From Algoriphagus aquaeductus (GTDB lineage Bacteria; Bacteroidota; Bacteroidia; Cytophagales; Cyclobacteriaceae): DNA of 64,000 bases. Within the stretch, counting starts at the first letter, position 1; each line of letters opens with the position of its first letter. This document shows positions 17,666 to 25,819 of the stretch, piece by piece. The stretch lies in contig NZ_QKTX01000018.1 in assembly GCF_003253485.1 (NCBI RefSeq), forward strand, positions 30,279 through 94,278, read 5' to 3'. The notes under the pieces are model-generated. The model was not told the DNA's origin. It saw nothing but the letters and a program-made list of their open reading frames with translations, and made no database searches. The position numbers and the translations under genes are program-made.

Positions 17666-18124
17666 TCAGCGATTTACCTCAAAGCTCACATCCCATTCTT
17701 CAACCACCCTGATTTTATCTTTGAATTCTCTGTGAAGTGGATTGATGAGGAGATTATGTTCCAGAGAAAAACTACCTAAAGGGATTCGGCAAGAAGGGAT
17801 TTTTAGAAAAGGAGAGAGCATACTCTTGGCCCAGGCAGAACCAAACTCCTGGGTTGATCTTGGATAGGGTCGGTTTTTCCAATTATCCGGGAGTTCGGAA
17901 ATGTCGAGCTCGGGAATTTTTCCCTCGATTTCAAAAATGATCAGCTTCCATTTGCTTTGTGTGACGACTGAACCTTTGATGCTTAGCATTTCCAAAAAGT
18001 TAAGCGAACTCACCGAGCATGCATAGATCATCGGAGTGCCATAGAGATTCCATCGGCCTGGCCCTATGCCATAGCCCAAGGAATCACGGCCGGGAAGATG
18101 CTCGATCAGTCGGAAGTAGCGCAT
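17666..18124 (-). CDS. RES domain toxin
   Basis: This 152-residue protein has the RES domain, named after conserved arginine, glutamate and serine residues. Here YFRL near the N terminus with GPGRWNLYGTPMIYACSVSSLNFLEML supplies the arginine, the tyrosine, the serine and the glutamate region. RES toxins degrade cellular NAD+ and stop growth. The start codon overlaps the stop of the upstream antitoxin gene as ATGA, giving the classic Xre-RES order. Its stop lies one base from the coaX stop on the other strand. Confidence 0.9.
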   Translation of the reverse strand: MRYFRLIEHLPGRDSLGYGIGPGRWNLYGTPMIYACSVSSLNFLEMLSIKGSVVTQSKWKLIIFEIEGKIPELDISELPDNWKNRPYPRSTQEFGSAWAKSMLSPFLKIPSCRIPLGSFSLEHNLLINPLHREFKDKIRVVEEWDVSFEVNR

Positions 18125-18594
18125 CAGAGAATATTACCCCAGGAAATCGCCTCCAAGGCCTGATCCACCAAGGATATCTGATAAGGATTCTTGAGAAGGT
18201 CAACGGGTCTTTGGGAAGAAAGGGCAGTATTGGGGGTGCGAAGCCACTCGGACATGAGCTCTTCTGAACCAAATATCCGGATGCCTTTGGCGATAATCTG
18301 ATCCATCTCGAGTAGGTTTTTGGTGATGGCCTTGCTGAGCTTGCGATCGTCCTTTTTCCAACGGAACAGTGTACTCGGATCCACTTCCAGCAGCTCGGCC
18401 ACATCCTGTGAAGTAAAATCCAAGTAATCGAAAAAAGGACTTGTCTCATGAAAATCCAGCACAGCCTCACCATACTGCTCCCGCTGCTCGGCCACGATAG
18501 AAGGAGACTGCGTGAAAAAGTGATAGGCCCTAGGTCCTGACTCGATCACTTCGGTGTGCTGATCATCAAATCGGATTTTCCAAGTCGTGCTCAT
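18124..18594 (-). CDS. Xre/ParS family antitoxin of RES toxin
   Basis: The product is 156 residues. The middle part has a helix-turn-helix, DVAELLEVDPSTLFRWKKDDRKLSKAITKNLLEMDQIIAKG, and the C terminus has the toxin-binding DUF2384 domain: IFGSEELMSEWLRTPNTALSSQRPVDLLKNPYQISLVDQALEAI. This is the MbcA/ParS/Xre antitoxin type that pairs with RES toxins. The open frame extends upstream to 18666, but the ATG at 18594 (STTWKIRF) avoids overlap with the ypdA-like gene's 3' end, so it was chosen. The antitoxin probably represses its own promoter in the short gap after ypdA. Confidence 0.88.
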   Translation of the reverse strand: MSTTWKIRFDDQHTEVIESGPRAYHFFTQSPSIVAEQREQYGEAVLDFHETSPFFDYLDFTSQDVAELLEVDPSTLFRWKKDDRKLSKAITKNLLEMDQIIAKGIRIFGSEELMSEWLRTPNTALSSQRPVDLLKNPYQISLVDQALEAISWGNIL

Positions 18595-18649
18595 GGCTAT
18601 TTCTTTTATTCCCAGAAAGTTATCAAGAAAAATTGTATTTGCAATACCT

Positions 18650-19621
18650 CTAACTCCTTTTTGCAATAATATCTTTTACGATAGCCTCGGCGTGAGAGAT
18701 GCTGTTTTCGATAAAAAATTCCCGGGTATTTAAACCTCCGCACACTACTCCTGCTAAGTAAACTCCCGGAACATTGGATTCCTGATTAGTTTGGTCGTAG
18801 CAGGGTTGTCGCTTCTCGTCCAGGCTTAGTTCCACACCGAGTTGATCGAGTAGCGAAAAGTTGGGTTTGTAGCCGGTCATGGCGAGTACCCAATCGTTTG
18901 GAATGGTGACTTCACCGTCTTGGGTAGAAATGACCACCTCCTGAGCTTTGATTTCCTTGACTTTGGATCGGGTGAAAGCCTTGATCGAACCCTCTTTGAT
19001 TCGGTTCATGATATCCGGGCGGACCCAATATTTGACATTATCATCTACCTCGTCTCCCAAAAGCACCATGCTGACTTCTGCGCCTTTTCTCCAGCATTCC
19101 AAAGCTGCATCTACGGCCGAATTGGCACCACCTACCACCAAAACCTTCTGTCCGATAAAGGGCCAGGGTTCTTTATAATAGTGAAGAACCTTCGGTAAGT
19201 CCTCGCCTGGGACATTCATGAGATTGGGAAGATCATAAAAGCCTGTAGAAAGCACGATTTTTCGGCATTGATAAGCCCTTTTTGAAGTTTTGATCTGAAA
19301 AAGATCCCCCACTTTTTTTACCGATTCTACTCCTTCATAGAGGTTGACGTTGAGCTTAAAATGGAAATAGATCCGTCGATAATATTCTAATGCTTCGGTA
19401 CGTGTCGGCTTGGCACCTACGGACATAAATGGGATTCCGGCCATCTCCAGTCGATCGGAAGTGGAGAAAAAAGTCATGTTCAACGGATAGTTGTAGATCG
19501 AGTTGCAAAGCGCTCCTTTTTCCAAGATGAGGTAATCTAGGCCTGCTTTCCCTGCTTCGATCCCACAAGCGAGGCCTATGGGCCCGCCTCCGATGATAAT
19601 CAAATCATGTATAGGTTGCAT
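18650..19621 (-). CDS. ypdA: YpdA family putative bacillithiol disulfide reductase
   Basis: This 323-residue flavoprotein has two dinucleotide folds: LIIIGGGPIGLACGIEAGKAG binding FAD and VLVVGGANSAVDAALECWRKGAEV binding NADPH. The segment NSIYNYPLNMTFFSTSDRLEMAGIPF and the ending AGVVCGGLNTREFFIENSI.HAEAIV match the YpdA/Bdr family, which lacks the CxxC pair of thioredoxin reductases. YpdA reduces bacillithiol disulfide in Firmicutes, and many Bacteroidota also make bacillithiol (established knowledge); the role here is inferred. It sits in a same-strand run between the NRDE gene and the RES/Xre pair. Confidence 0.88.
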   Translation of the reverse strand: MQPIHDLIIIGGGPIGLACGIEAGKAGLDYLILEKGALCNSIYNYPLNMTFFSTSDRLEMAGIPFMSVGAKPTRTEALEYYRRIYFHFKLNVNLYEGVESVKKVGDLFQIKTSKRAYQCRKIVLSTGFYDLPNLMNVPGEDLPKVLHYYKEPWPFIGQKVLVVGGANSAVDAALECWRKGAEVSMVLLGDEVDDNVKYWVRPDIMNRIKEGSIKAFTRSKVKEIKAQEVVISTQDGEVTIPNDWVLAMTGYKPNFSLLDQLGVELSLDEKRQPCYDQTNQESNVPGVYLAGVVCGGLNTREFFIENSISHAEAIVKDIIAKRS

Positions 19622-19632
19622 AGTTGAGAAGT

Positions 19633-20379
19633 TTAAAATTGGACTTCTTCGTCCTTAAAATTAGCAGGGTCCCAAGCAAAACTCCGTTCCCGAATCAAGG
19701 TCTTTCCGTTTTTGTCTTTTACAACAGCCGTGGATGAGACGGTTCCATAGTTAGGAGGTATTCGAATCAATTGGGAAGAAAGTTCAATTTCAGTTTCTTT
19801 GGGGATCCCTGTATTCGGTAAAAGTTCTTCAGGGTATTTTTCCTTTGATTTTAAAATTGCCAGGAGTTGTTCAGGTGAGGGCGATTTTAGACTAGATTGG
19901 AGTTGATGTTTGGCCAGTTCTGTTTTAGGCCAAGGATCATTGAGTAAGCCATTGCTGAGGCCATGAATTCCCGGTTGAATTTCCATAAGACCATTTCCAT
20001 AATTACTCATATAAAAAAGACGGTCTCCATCAGAAACGAGCAGATTGAACCCATCAAATTCGGCTTTTTTCTCCCAGACTTGATCCAAGTAGTTTTCGGG
20101 AGAAATAGCGGAAGTGAGGAAATCGGAAACCAAAACTCCCCGACTTATTTTTGCCTGCCTTTTCTGCGTGAAATCTCGGTAATTGGTCAGTAAGGCCCAT
20201 TTACCGGCTGGATGAAAGCCCATCCAAGTCCCACCACCCTGAAGGTCTTTTCCAGCATAAAAACCTTCTTCCCAACGATGCATGGAAAGGGTGGGGCGAT
20301 GAAAAAACTCATCTCGATTGGCACTAATCAAAAGCGGAAAATCAGGATGGACCTTCCAGGATAACGCTACCAGACACAT
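19633..20379 (-). CDS. NRDE family (TANGO2-like) protein
   Basis: This 248-residue protein starts MCLVALSWK and has the family signature SANRDEFFHRPT at residues about 18-29, followed by DLQGGGTWMGF and ALLTNYRD. These are the hallmarks of the NRDE/TANGO2 family. The cysteine at position 2 could be exposed as an N-terminal nucleophile, as in Ntn hydrolases. The biochemical function of bacterial members is not settled; the eukaryotic ones are linked to lipid or haem handling. It lies 11 bases upstream of the ypdA-like gene, so co-transcription is likely. Confidence 0.88.
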   Translation of the reverse strand: MCLVALSWKVHPDFPLLISANRDEFFHRPTLSMHRWEEGFYAGKDLQGGGTWMGFHPAGKWALLTNYRDFTQKRQAKISRGVLVSDFLTSAISPENYLDQVWEKKAEFDGFNLLVSDGDRLFYMSNYGNGLMEIQPGIHGLSNGLLNDPWPKTELAKHQLQSSLKSPSPEQLLAILKSKEKYPEELLPNTGIPKETEIELSSQLIRIPPNYGTVSSTAVVKDKNGKTLIRERSFAWDPANFKDEEVQF

Positions 20380-20390
20380 AAGATTAAAGG

Positions 20391-20425
20391 TAAAAAAAAG
20401 AGGCTGTACTCAGACAACCTCTTTT
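20391..20425 (-). terminator. Intrinsic terminator after the OYE gene
   Basis: AGAGGCTGT pairs with ACAACCTCT with one mismatch. On the minus strand the stem is followed by a U run, the A8 tract at 20391-20398. It sits directly after the stop of the alkene reductase gene. The other side ends in T5, so it could act in both directions. Confidence 0.65.
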
Positions 20426-20433
20426 TGGGGTGA

Positions 20434-21543
20434 TTAACCAACTTGCTCCTTTTTCAGACTTGGGTAGTCGGTAAACCCTTTTTCACCGGGGGTGTAAAAG
20501 GTACTTTGATCCCACTCACTCAGAGGGGCGTTTTCCGCAAAGCGTTCCACTAAATCGGGATTTGAGATAAATGGCTTGCCAAATGCAACTGCATCCGCCA
20601 AACCCGCTTCAATGATTTGGTTCCCTTTTTCCTGATCAAATGCACTGTTGATCACCAAGGTGCCTTTGTATAACGGTCGATATCTCTCGGCAATATTCGG
20701 TTCGGCAAAAGGAATTTCGCTCACATCGGTAAATGGCTCCGAGAGGTGGAGGTAAGCCAAGTTGTATTTGTTTAGCTTAGTGACGATATAATCGAAAGTC
20801 GGGATGGTCTCTTCATCCATGGTCATCCCAAATACTCCATGCAACGACGGATTGAGGCGAACACCGATTCGGTTTTCAGGCATTACTTCCTTGATCGCAT
20901 CGATTACCTCGAAAAGAATTTTTGCCCTGTTTTCAATGCTTCCCCCATATTCGTCGGTTCGATGATTGGAAGTCGCATTGAAGAATTGGTGAAGTAAATA
21001 GCCGTTGGAAGAATGGATTTCTATTCCGTCAAAACCCGCTTCCATGGCATTTTTCGCTCCGTTTTTGAAGTCAGCAATGGTCTGTTTGATCTCCTCCAGA
21101 GTCATCTCCTTAGCAGTTACCGTGTCCTTGAATCCCTGAGGGGTGTAAGACTTGGAGTTGGGATTGGTAGCAGATGCCGAAAGCGGTAATTCTCCGCCGT
21201 GGAAATCCGGATGGGACATGCGGCCCACGTGCCAAAGCTGGATGAAGATATGTCCACCAGCCTCATGAACAGCTTGAGTAACTTGCTTCCAGGCTTCGGT
21301 TTGGGCTTCAGAATAGATGCCCGGAGTGTTAATGTACCCGACTGCTCTTGGAGAAATTTGAGATCCTTCAGAAATAATCAATCCGGCTGAAGCTCTTTGG
21401 GCATAGTACTTTGCATGAATATCAAAGACCTTGTTTTCTGGATTATTGGCTCGGCTTCGGGTCATTGGAGCCATCCACACTCTGTTTTTCAGTTGTAAAT
21501 CACCGACTTGAATAGGTTGTAAAAGCGCTTGTGTAATACTCAT
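20434..21543 (-). CDS. Old yellow enzyme family alkene reductase
   Basis: This 369-residue FMN oxidoreductase has LLQPIQVGDLQLKNRVWMAPMTRSRA at the N terminus, the FIQLWHVGRMSHP segment, and the substrate-binding GFDGIEIHSSNGYLLHQFF with HSSN where family members have HxxN. The end has AFGKPFISNPDLVERF. It belongs to the NemA/OPR subgroup, which reduces activated C=C bonds or nitro compounds with NAD(P)H. The frame opens 16 codons upstream, but the ATG at 21543 (SITQALLQPI) is the conserved start. It is divergent from an SDR gene across about 110 bases. Confidence 0.93.
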   Translation of the reverse strand: MSITQALLQPIQVGDLQLKNRVWMAPMTRSRANNPENKVFDIHAKYYAQRASAGLIISEGSQISPRAVGYINTPGIYSEAQTEAWKQVTQAVHEAGGHIFIQLWHVGRMSHPDFHGGELPLSASATNPNSKSYTPQGFKDTVTAKEMTLEEIKQTIADFKNGAKNAMEAGFDGIEIHSSNGYLLHQFFNATSNHRTDEYGGSIENRAKILFEVIDAIKEVMPENRIGVRLNPSLHGVFGMTMDEETIPTFDYIVTKLNKYNLAYLHLSEPFTDVSEIPFAEPNIAERYRPLYKGTLVINSAFDQEKGNQIIEAGLADAVAFGKPFISNPDLVERFAENAPLSEWDQSTFYTPGEKGFTDYPSLKKEQVG

Positions 21544-21651
21544 GGTAGTTTGTTGGTTTCGAAATTCAATGTCTATACAACTATTATGCAATGCAGAATG
21601 TTCCTTTTCTTGGAAGTTTTCTGTACTTTGTCTGTGTTATCACCACAATTA

Positions 21652-22452
21652 ATGGATCCAACACTGATCGTTATTACCGGAGCTGCCAGTGGCATTGGTC
21701 TTCAACTTGCGCGTCATTTTCAGGGGAATAATTTGTCCTTAATCTTAGTAGACCTGAACCTTGGCCCGTTGGAAAACTCTTTTTCATCCTCTAAAATTCA
21801 CCTTATAGGCGGAGATGTTGCCAAAGAAGAAACTTGGCATCAAGTCTTGGAAAAGGCAAAGGAAATTCACTTGCCTATTTCGCATTTGATCAATTGCGCA
21901 GGAGTGATTCGTCCTGGTTTTTTGGTTGATTATGCTATTTCAGATATTGATTATCATCTGAATATCAATGCCAAAGGGGCAATTCTTGGAACCACGCTTA
22001 TTGCCAGGGAGATGAAATTTCAGGAATTTGGGCACATTATAAATGTTTCTTCCTTGGCTGGCTTGGCACCGGTTTCGGGATTGAGTTTATACGTGGCTTC
22101 CAAGTTTGCCTTGCGTGGATTTTCTTTAGCAGTAGCTGCAGAGTTACGTGATTATGGGGTGGATGTGAGCGTGATTTGCCCCGATTTGGTTCAGACACCG
22201 ATGCTGGATATACAACTGGAATATCCGGAGGAGTCTAAACTTACATTTAGCGGTTCCTCTAAGATTCTTCAACCTGAAGATATTGTGAAAGAAATCTTGG
22301 ACTTGATGGAGAATCCCAGACTTCAGGTGACCGTCCCTTCTTCTCGAGGATTATTGGCAAAAATTGCCGGAGCCTGGCCACAGTTGAGTGAAATTTTTAG
22401 AAACTCCTTGGAGAAAAGAGGGATAAAAAACCTTCAAAAACTACGTAAGTAA
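21652..22452 (+). CDS. Short-chain dehydrogenase/reductase
   Basis: This 266-residue classical SDR has the cofactor motif VITGAASGIGLQLA near the N terminus, INCAG at the NNAG position, a catalytic serine in INVSSLAGLAP and the catalytic pair in LYVASKFALRG. Aspartate after the second strand (LVDLN) suggests NAD(H) preference. The substrate is unknown. The open frame extends 41 codons upstream into the promoter region of the divergent OYE gene. The ATG at 21652 is preferred because the dinucleotide motif normally starts within the first ten residues. Confidence 0.9.
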   Translation: MDPTLIVITGAASGIGLQLARHFQGNNLSLILVDLNLGPLENSFSSSKIHLIGGDVAKEETWHQVLEKAKEIHLPISHLINCAGVIRPGFLVDYAISDIDYHLNINAKGAILGTTLIAREMKFQEFGHIINVSSLAGLAPVSGLSLYVASKFALRGFSLAVAAELRDYGVDVSVICPDLVQTPMLDIQLEYPEESKLTFSGSSKILQPEDIVKEILDLMENPRLQVTVPSSRGLLAKIAGAWPQLSEIFRNSLEKRGIKNLQKLRK

Positions 22453-22480
22453 CCGATTTTGAGCGATTAACACTTTTTAA

Positions 22481-22550
22481 TACGATAATTATCGTATTTA
22501 TTTTGAAATTACGATTGCCTTCGTATAACTTTGGTACGAAAGCTATCGTA
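22481..22550 (+). promoter_or_regulatory. BlaI-type triple operator around the blaI promoter
   Basis: Three 16-base palindromes with TACGA/TCGTA ends are visible: 22481-22496 (TACGATAATTATCGTA, perfect), 22510-22525 (ends only) and 22535-22550 (14 of 16 symmetric). A promoter is interleaved: TTTG at 22502-22505, a 20-base spacer, then TAACTTTG at 22526-22533, an exact match to TAnnTTTG. The middle operator fills the spacer and the third covers the expected transcription start. BlaI/MecI repressors bind such palindromes as dimers. Confidence 0.8.
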
Positions 22551-22559
22551 ATTACGCTC

Positions 22560-22934
22560 ATGAACAAACCAACAGAAGCCGAATTGGAGATTTTGTCGAT
22601 TCTCTGGGAATTGAAGGATGCCAGTGTCCGCCAAGTCCATGAACGGTTGGCTGAAACCAAAGACACGGGTTATACCACCACCCTCAAGATCATGCAAATT
22701 ATGCATGCCAAAGGGATGCTCGCTCGTGATGAGGAGAGCCGAACCCATGTCTATCGTCCCTTGGTCAAGCAGGGAGATACTCAAAAGTCCCTCTTGAAAA
22801 ATTTACTCTCCACAGCCTTTGGAGGGTCCTCCAAATCTCTGGTCATGCAGGCTCTAGGCCAAGAGAAGCCTTCCAAAGAAGAACTGGATGAAATAAGAGC
22901 TTTTCTCGACAACCTAGAAAACGATAACCGATGA
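22560..22934 (+). CDS. blaI: BlaI/MecI/CopY family transcriptional repressor
   Basis: The product is 124 residues. The N-terminal winged helix reads PTEAELEILSILWELKDASVRQVHERLAETKDTGYTTTLKIMQIMHAKGML, the standard BlaI/MecI pattern with the TGYTTT recognition helix, followed by RTHVYRPLV and a short dimerisation tail. In this family, repression is lifted when the partner M56 membrane peptidase triggers repressor cleavage. The ATG at 22560 was chosen because the upstream in-frame start lies inside the operators. The M56 gene follows 87 bases downstream, so the pair should form an autoregulated operon. The genes it controls elsewhere are unknown. Confidence 0.92.
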   Translation: MNKPTEAELEILSILWELKDASVRQVHERLAETKDTGYTTTLKIMQIMHAKGMLARDEESRTHVYRPLVKQGDTQKSLLKNLLSTAFGGSSKSLVMQALGQEKPSKEELDEIRAFLDNLENDNR

Positions 22935-23021
22935 AATCGAGCATATCGGAAGGGGCACATCCTTCCATGATTTTAAGTCAAGCTAGATTCCATATGGCCT
23001 TAAAGAAAAAATTATAATCAT

Positions 23022-24989
23022 ATGACACTTTTAAATGATTGGATCTCAGAAGAATTGCTGAAGGCTCTTGGATGGACCCTGGTTCACGCACTTTGGCAGC
23101 TGATCTTAGTAGCAGGAATTTTATGGATCGTCTTACATCTGGTCAAAAAGTCCAGCCCTGCTTTGAAATACGGACTTGCAGTGGGTGCCTTGGTGTTTTC
23201 ATTTGTACTGACTTTCGCTACGTTCACCTATGAATGGTCGCAGATTGAATCAAATCCTGTCTTTACCTTGTCAGAGACGGAGTTTATACTCGTCTCTTCG
23301 ACAGCAATTTCCCAAGATCTCACCTGGGAATCCCGAATTGTTCAAGCTACCGCTTGGATTGATCGTAATCTTCCGATTTTGGTTAATTTTTGGTTTTTTG
23401 GATCCCTTTTATTTCTGTTCCGACTGGTCAATAGCTTGGCGGAAGTACGAAATCTCAGGAGAAATGCATCCTTGATCCAAGACTTTGAACTGGAGAAAAT
23501 CACGTACCGACTCATGGGTAAACTGAACATCAACCGGGAGGTACAGCTCCGTTCCAGTTCATTTGCACAATCCCCATTGACTTTTGGCACCGTTAAGCCT
23601 GTGATTTTACTTCCCGCTGCGCTGATTTTCCAACTTACCCCCTTGCAGCTAGAAGCTATCATTGCTCATGAACTCGCTCATGTCAAACGAAATGATTATC
23701 TCAGCAATCTGCTTCTTTCTGGATTGGAGATCCTGTTTTTCTTCCATCCTTGCTACTGGTGGATGAGCCAAACTGTCAAGGAACTGAGAGAAAATGCCGC
23801 AGATGATTTAGCATTGAAGACGGGTGTACAGCCCAAAGTTTTGGCAACGAGTCTAGCCGAAGTGCTAAACTTTGCCAAGCAAAATCCTCCCGAACTCGCT
23901 CTTGCTGCCGGCAAAAAGAGAAATCCAACCCTGCTTCGAATCAAGCGAATGCTAGGCTATCCAACTGAAAACTATCCACAAACCCCTATTATCTCTATCC
24001 CCATGTTACTTACGCTATTTCTCAGTGCCGGCCTGATGGCGAGTGCACAGCAAGATGCTCCCAAACCTATTGAACCTGTAATTCAAAAAAGCAATGCTTC
24101 TTCGATTGAACCTGCTTTTGCCCCGCTTTCTGTAACAGACACGATTCCTGAAAAACCCAAAACCACTCCCAGTGCTCCGAAAGATGTCAAAGTTTATGGA
24201 AATAATGTGATGGTTTTTAGTTCTGGTGATGGTTTTGAATATAAAATCAAAGGAGATACTCTGATCACCGGCGAAGACACGATTATCCTAACCGGTCGCT
24301 CCAAGGAGGCTCTTTTGAAACTCAGACAACTTGACAAGTCAGGACTTCCCACCCTAGAATTGCCAATGGCCCCTAATTTTCCGGTTTTAGCTTTTTCAGA
24401 TGCTCCGATGCCGAGCTTCGAATTTGAAATGAATGGAGTACCTGCCATGCCGTTATTGGATATGAAGGAGTTTCCTATGTTACTCGATCCGAAAGACAGG
24501 TTGATGGTGATCCCATTTGACGGGAATATTCCAGGATTTCAATTTCGGACGGACACCACGAAAATGACACCAGAAGAACAGAAACAGTGGGCGGAAAAAA
24601 TGAAAACATGGTCGGCTGAAATGGAAAAACGCTCTGAAGAGTGGGCGGCTCGATGGAAAGAGAATGCAGCGGAAAGAGAAGCCAAGATTGAAGCCTGGAA
24701 AAAAGAGATGGAGCCTAAAATGAAGGAATTTGAGCAGAAAATGAAAGAATGGCAGGAAGCTCAAGGTCCTAAAATGAAGGAGTTTGAGGAAAAAATGAAA
24801 GCTTGGCAAGAAGCCCAGGAACCCAAGATGAAAGAGTTTGAACTTAAAATGAAGGAGTGGGAAGCGACCCAAAAGCCGAAACTTGAAGAGTTCCAGAAGA
24901 AAATGGAGGCTTGGCAAAAAGAGCACCAAGCCAGATTGGAAGAGTTCCAAAAACTGCTCAGGGAAGAACTTAAAAAAGACGATAACTAA
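23022..24989 (+). CDS. BlaR1-like M56 family membrane metallopeptidase with repeat tail
   Basis: The 655-residue protein has four membrane segments in the first half (about 15-40, 48-68, 115-135 and 325-340). Between the third and fourth is the zinc-peptidase site AIIAHELAHVKRNDYL (HExxH near residue 216) and RENAADDLAL supplying the third ligand. This is the M56/BlaR1 layout. Instead of the penicillin-sensing domain of true BlaR1, the C-terminal part is a low-complexity region rich in Met, Pro and Asp, then five 18-residue charged repeats (residues 564-653) likely to form a long helix. The stimulus is unknown. It pairs with the preceding BlaI gene. Confidence 0.9.
   Translation: MTLLNDWISEELLKALGWTLVHALWQLILVAGILWIVLHLVKKSSPALKYGLAVGALVFSFVLTFATFTYEWSQIESNPVFTLSETEFILVSSTAISQDLTWESRIVQATAWIDRNLPILVNFWFFGSLLFLFRLVNSLAEVRNLRRNASLIQDFELEKITYRLMGKLNINREVQLRSSSFAQSPLTFGTVKPVILLPAALIFQLTPLQLEAIIAHELAHVKRNDYLSNLLLSGLEILFFFHPCYWWMSQTVKELRENAADDLALKTGVQPKVLATSLAEVLNFAKQNPPELALAAGKKRNPTLLRIKRMLGYPTENYPQTPIISIPMLLTLFLSAGLMASAQQDAPKPIEPVIQKSNASSIEPAFAPLSVTDTIPEKPKTTPSAPKDVKVYGNNVMVFSSGDGFEYKIKGDTLITGEDTIILTGRSKEALLKLRQLDKSGLPTLELPMAPNFPVLAFSDAPMPSFEFEMNGVPAMPLLDMKEFPMLLDPKDRLMVIPFDGNIPGFQFRTDTTKMTPEEQKQWAEKMKTWSAEMEKRSEEWAARWKENAAEREAKIEAWKKEMEPKMKEFEQKMKEWQEAQGPKMKEFEEKMKAWQEAQEPKMKEFELKMKEWEATQKPKLEEFQKKMEAWQKEHQARLEEFQKLLREELKKDDN
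24711..24980 (+). repeat. Five tandem 54-bp units encoding an 18-residue repeat
   Basis: Units start at 24711, 24765, 24819, 24873 and 24927. The protein consensus is EPKMKEFEQKMKEWQEAQ, with Met, Phe and Trp at fixed spacing and copies four and five the most diverged. The pattern suggests an amphipathic helix or coiled coil at the end of the M56 peptidase. Confidence 0.9.
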
Positions 24990-25012
24990 TTGTGTGTTGA
25001 TGCTATCGAAAG

Positions 25013-25040
25013 ACCTGCCTGTTTGGGCAGGTTTTTTTTT
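25013..25040 (+). terminator. Intrinsic terminator of the blaI-M56 operon
   Basis: ACCTGCC (25013-25019) pairs perfectly with GGCAGGT (25026-25032) around a six-base loop, followed by a run of nine T. It lies 24 bases after the M56 stop. Confidence 0.9.
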
Positions 25041-25285
25041 GCTTATTTTTTTGAGATTCCCGAAAAGGAGGATTTTCCATGGGATTTTCTCCCACTTTTT
25101 CGAAAAGCACGGCTCCGCTTTTGATTCACAAGAAGATTTGATCCCGAAAAACCTTAAAATTTCTACAATAAGGCCATTTTTTGGGTAGTATTTAGCCCTC
25201 TTAACCTCCTGAAAATCAACAAAAATTTCTTTCAATTTTTAGAAAAAAATATTGGCTTGGAATATTCTTTTGGCTACTTTTAATC
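25041..25285. other. Non-coding stretch upstream of mraZ
   Basis: No gene was recognised. A 15-base segment at 25086-25100 is the exact reverse complement of 25295-25309 inside the MraZ operator, so it carries one TGGGA box on the minus strand. The rest is AT-rich with no clear hairpin. Confidence 0.5.
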
Positions 25286-25290
25286 CAAAG

Positions 25291-25343
25291 TGGGAAAAAG
25301 TGGGAGAAAGTGGTAGAATGTGTAACTCATTTTCTTACTTTTG
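25291..25343 (+). promoter_or_regulatory. MraZ operator and promoter of the division/wall operon
   Basis: TGGGA at 25291-25295, TGGGA at 25301-25305 and TGGTA at 25311-25315 are direct repeats spaced exactly ten bases. That is the known MraZ-binding arrangement of three TGGGN boxes with five-base gaps. A -7 box TACTTTTG (25336-25343, exact TAnnTTTG) follows, and the third box occupies the position of the missing -33 element. MraZ is expected to repress its own operon here. Confidence 0.88.
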
Positions 25344-25379
25344 TTTTTACAGAAAACTCTAGCGAATAGAAGTCAAGTC

Positions 25380-25814
25380 ATGTTCAACAGTCAATACGAT
25401 AGCAAGCTGGATCCCAAAGGGCGTCTGGTGTTGCCTGCCAAAATCAAGGCGGCAATTCCGGAAGCTAATGGGCCATCGCTCATGCTCCGCATGGCCGAAG
25501 ACAAATGTCTTGCCCTCTATCCCATGGTAGAGTATAAGAAGCTGGAAAGTCAGATCAAGTCCCTGAATATCAATAATCCGGAACAGCGTATGCTGCAAAG
25601 GTCATTTTTCAATTCCATCGTCGAGGTGGAACTGGATGCTGCAGGGCGATTACTGATTCCCAAGCTTTACCAAACCTATGCCAGCCTTGACAAGGACGTT
25701 GTGGTAGTCGGTATGGGAACTCGCATCGAACTCTGGAATCCTGACAATTACCTCAAAAACATCATTGTAGATCCGGCGGACTTGTCCGGCCTGATGGAAA
25801 AGTATCTCTCCTAA
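25380..25814 (+). CDS. mraZ: Transcriptional regulator MraZ
   Basis: The 144-residue product contains two AbrB-like halves: FNSQYDSKLDPKGRLVLPAKI at the N terminus and VEVELDAAGRLLIPKLYQTYASL in the middle, each with the DxxGR core, followed by IELWNPDNYLK. MraZ forms ring-shaped oligomers that bind the TGGGN repeats upstream of the operon. A TTG-initiated extension to 25341 overlaps the promoter box, so the ATG at 25380 was taken. It is the first gene of the mra/mur/fts cluster, five bases before rsmH. Confidence 0.96.
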   Translation: MFNSQYDSKLDPKGRLVLPAKIKAAIPEANGPSLMLRMAEDKCLALYPMVEYKKLESQIKSLNINNPEQRMLQRSFFNSIVEVELDAAGRLLIPKLYQTYASLDKDVVVVGMGTRIELWNPDNYLKNIIVDPADLSGLMEKYLS

Positions 25815-25819
25815 GCGCT

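Noticed and set aside
17666..18594. RES/Xre pair as a novel defence system
   Set aside because: It has the standard order and domains of a known type II toxin-antitoxin family.
24480..25235. 251-codon open frame on the minus strand under the M56 gene
   Set aside because: It is the antisense shadow of the repeated helix-coding region; its Phe/Leu-rich content simply mirrors the Lys/Glu codons, and the sense gene is clearly real.
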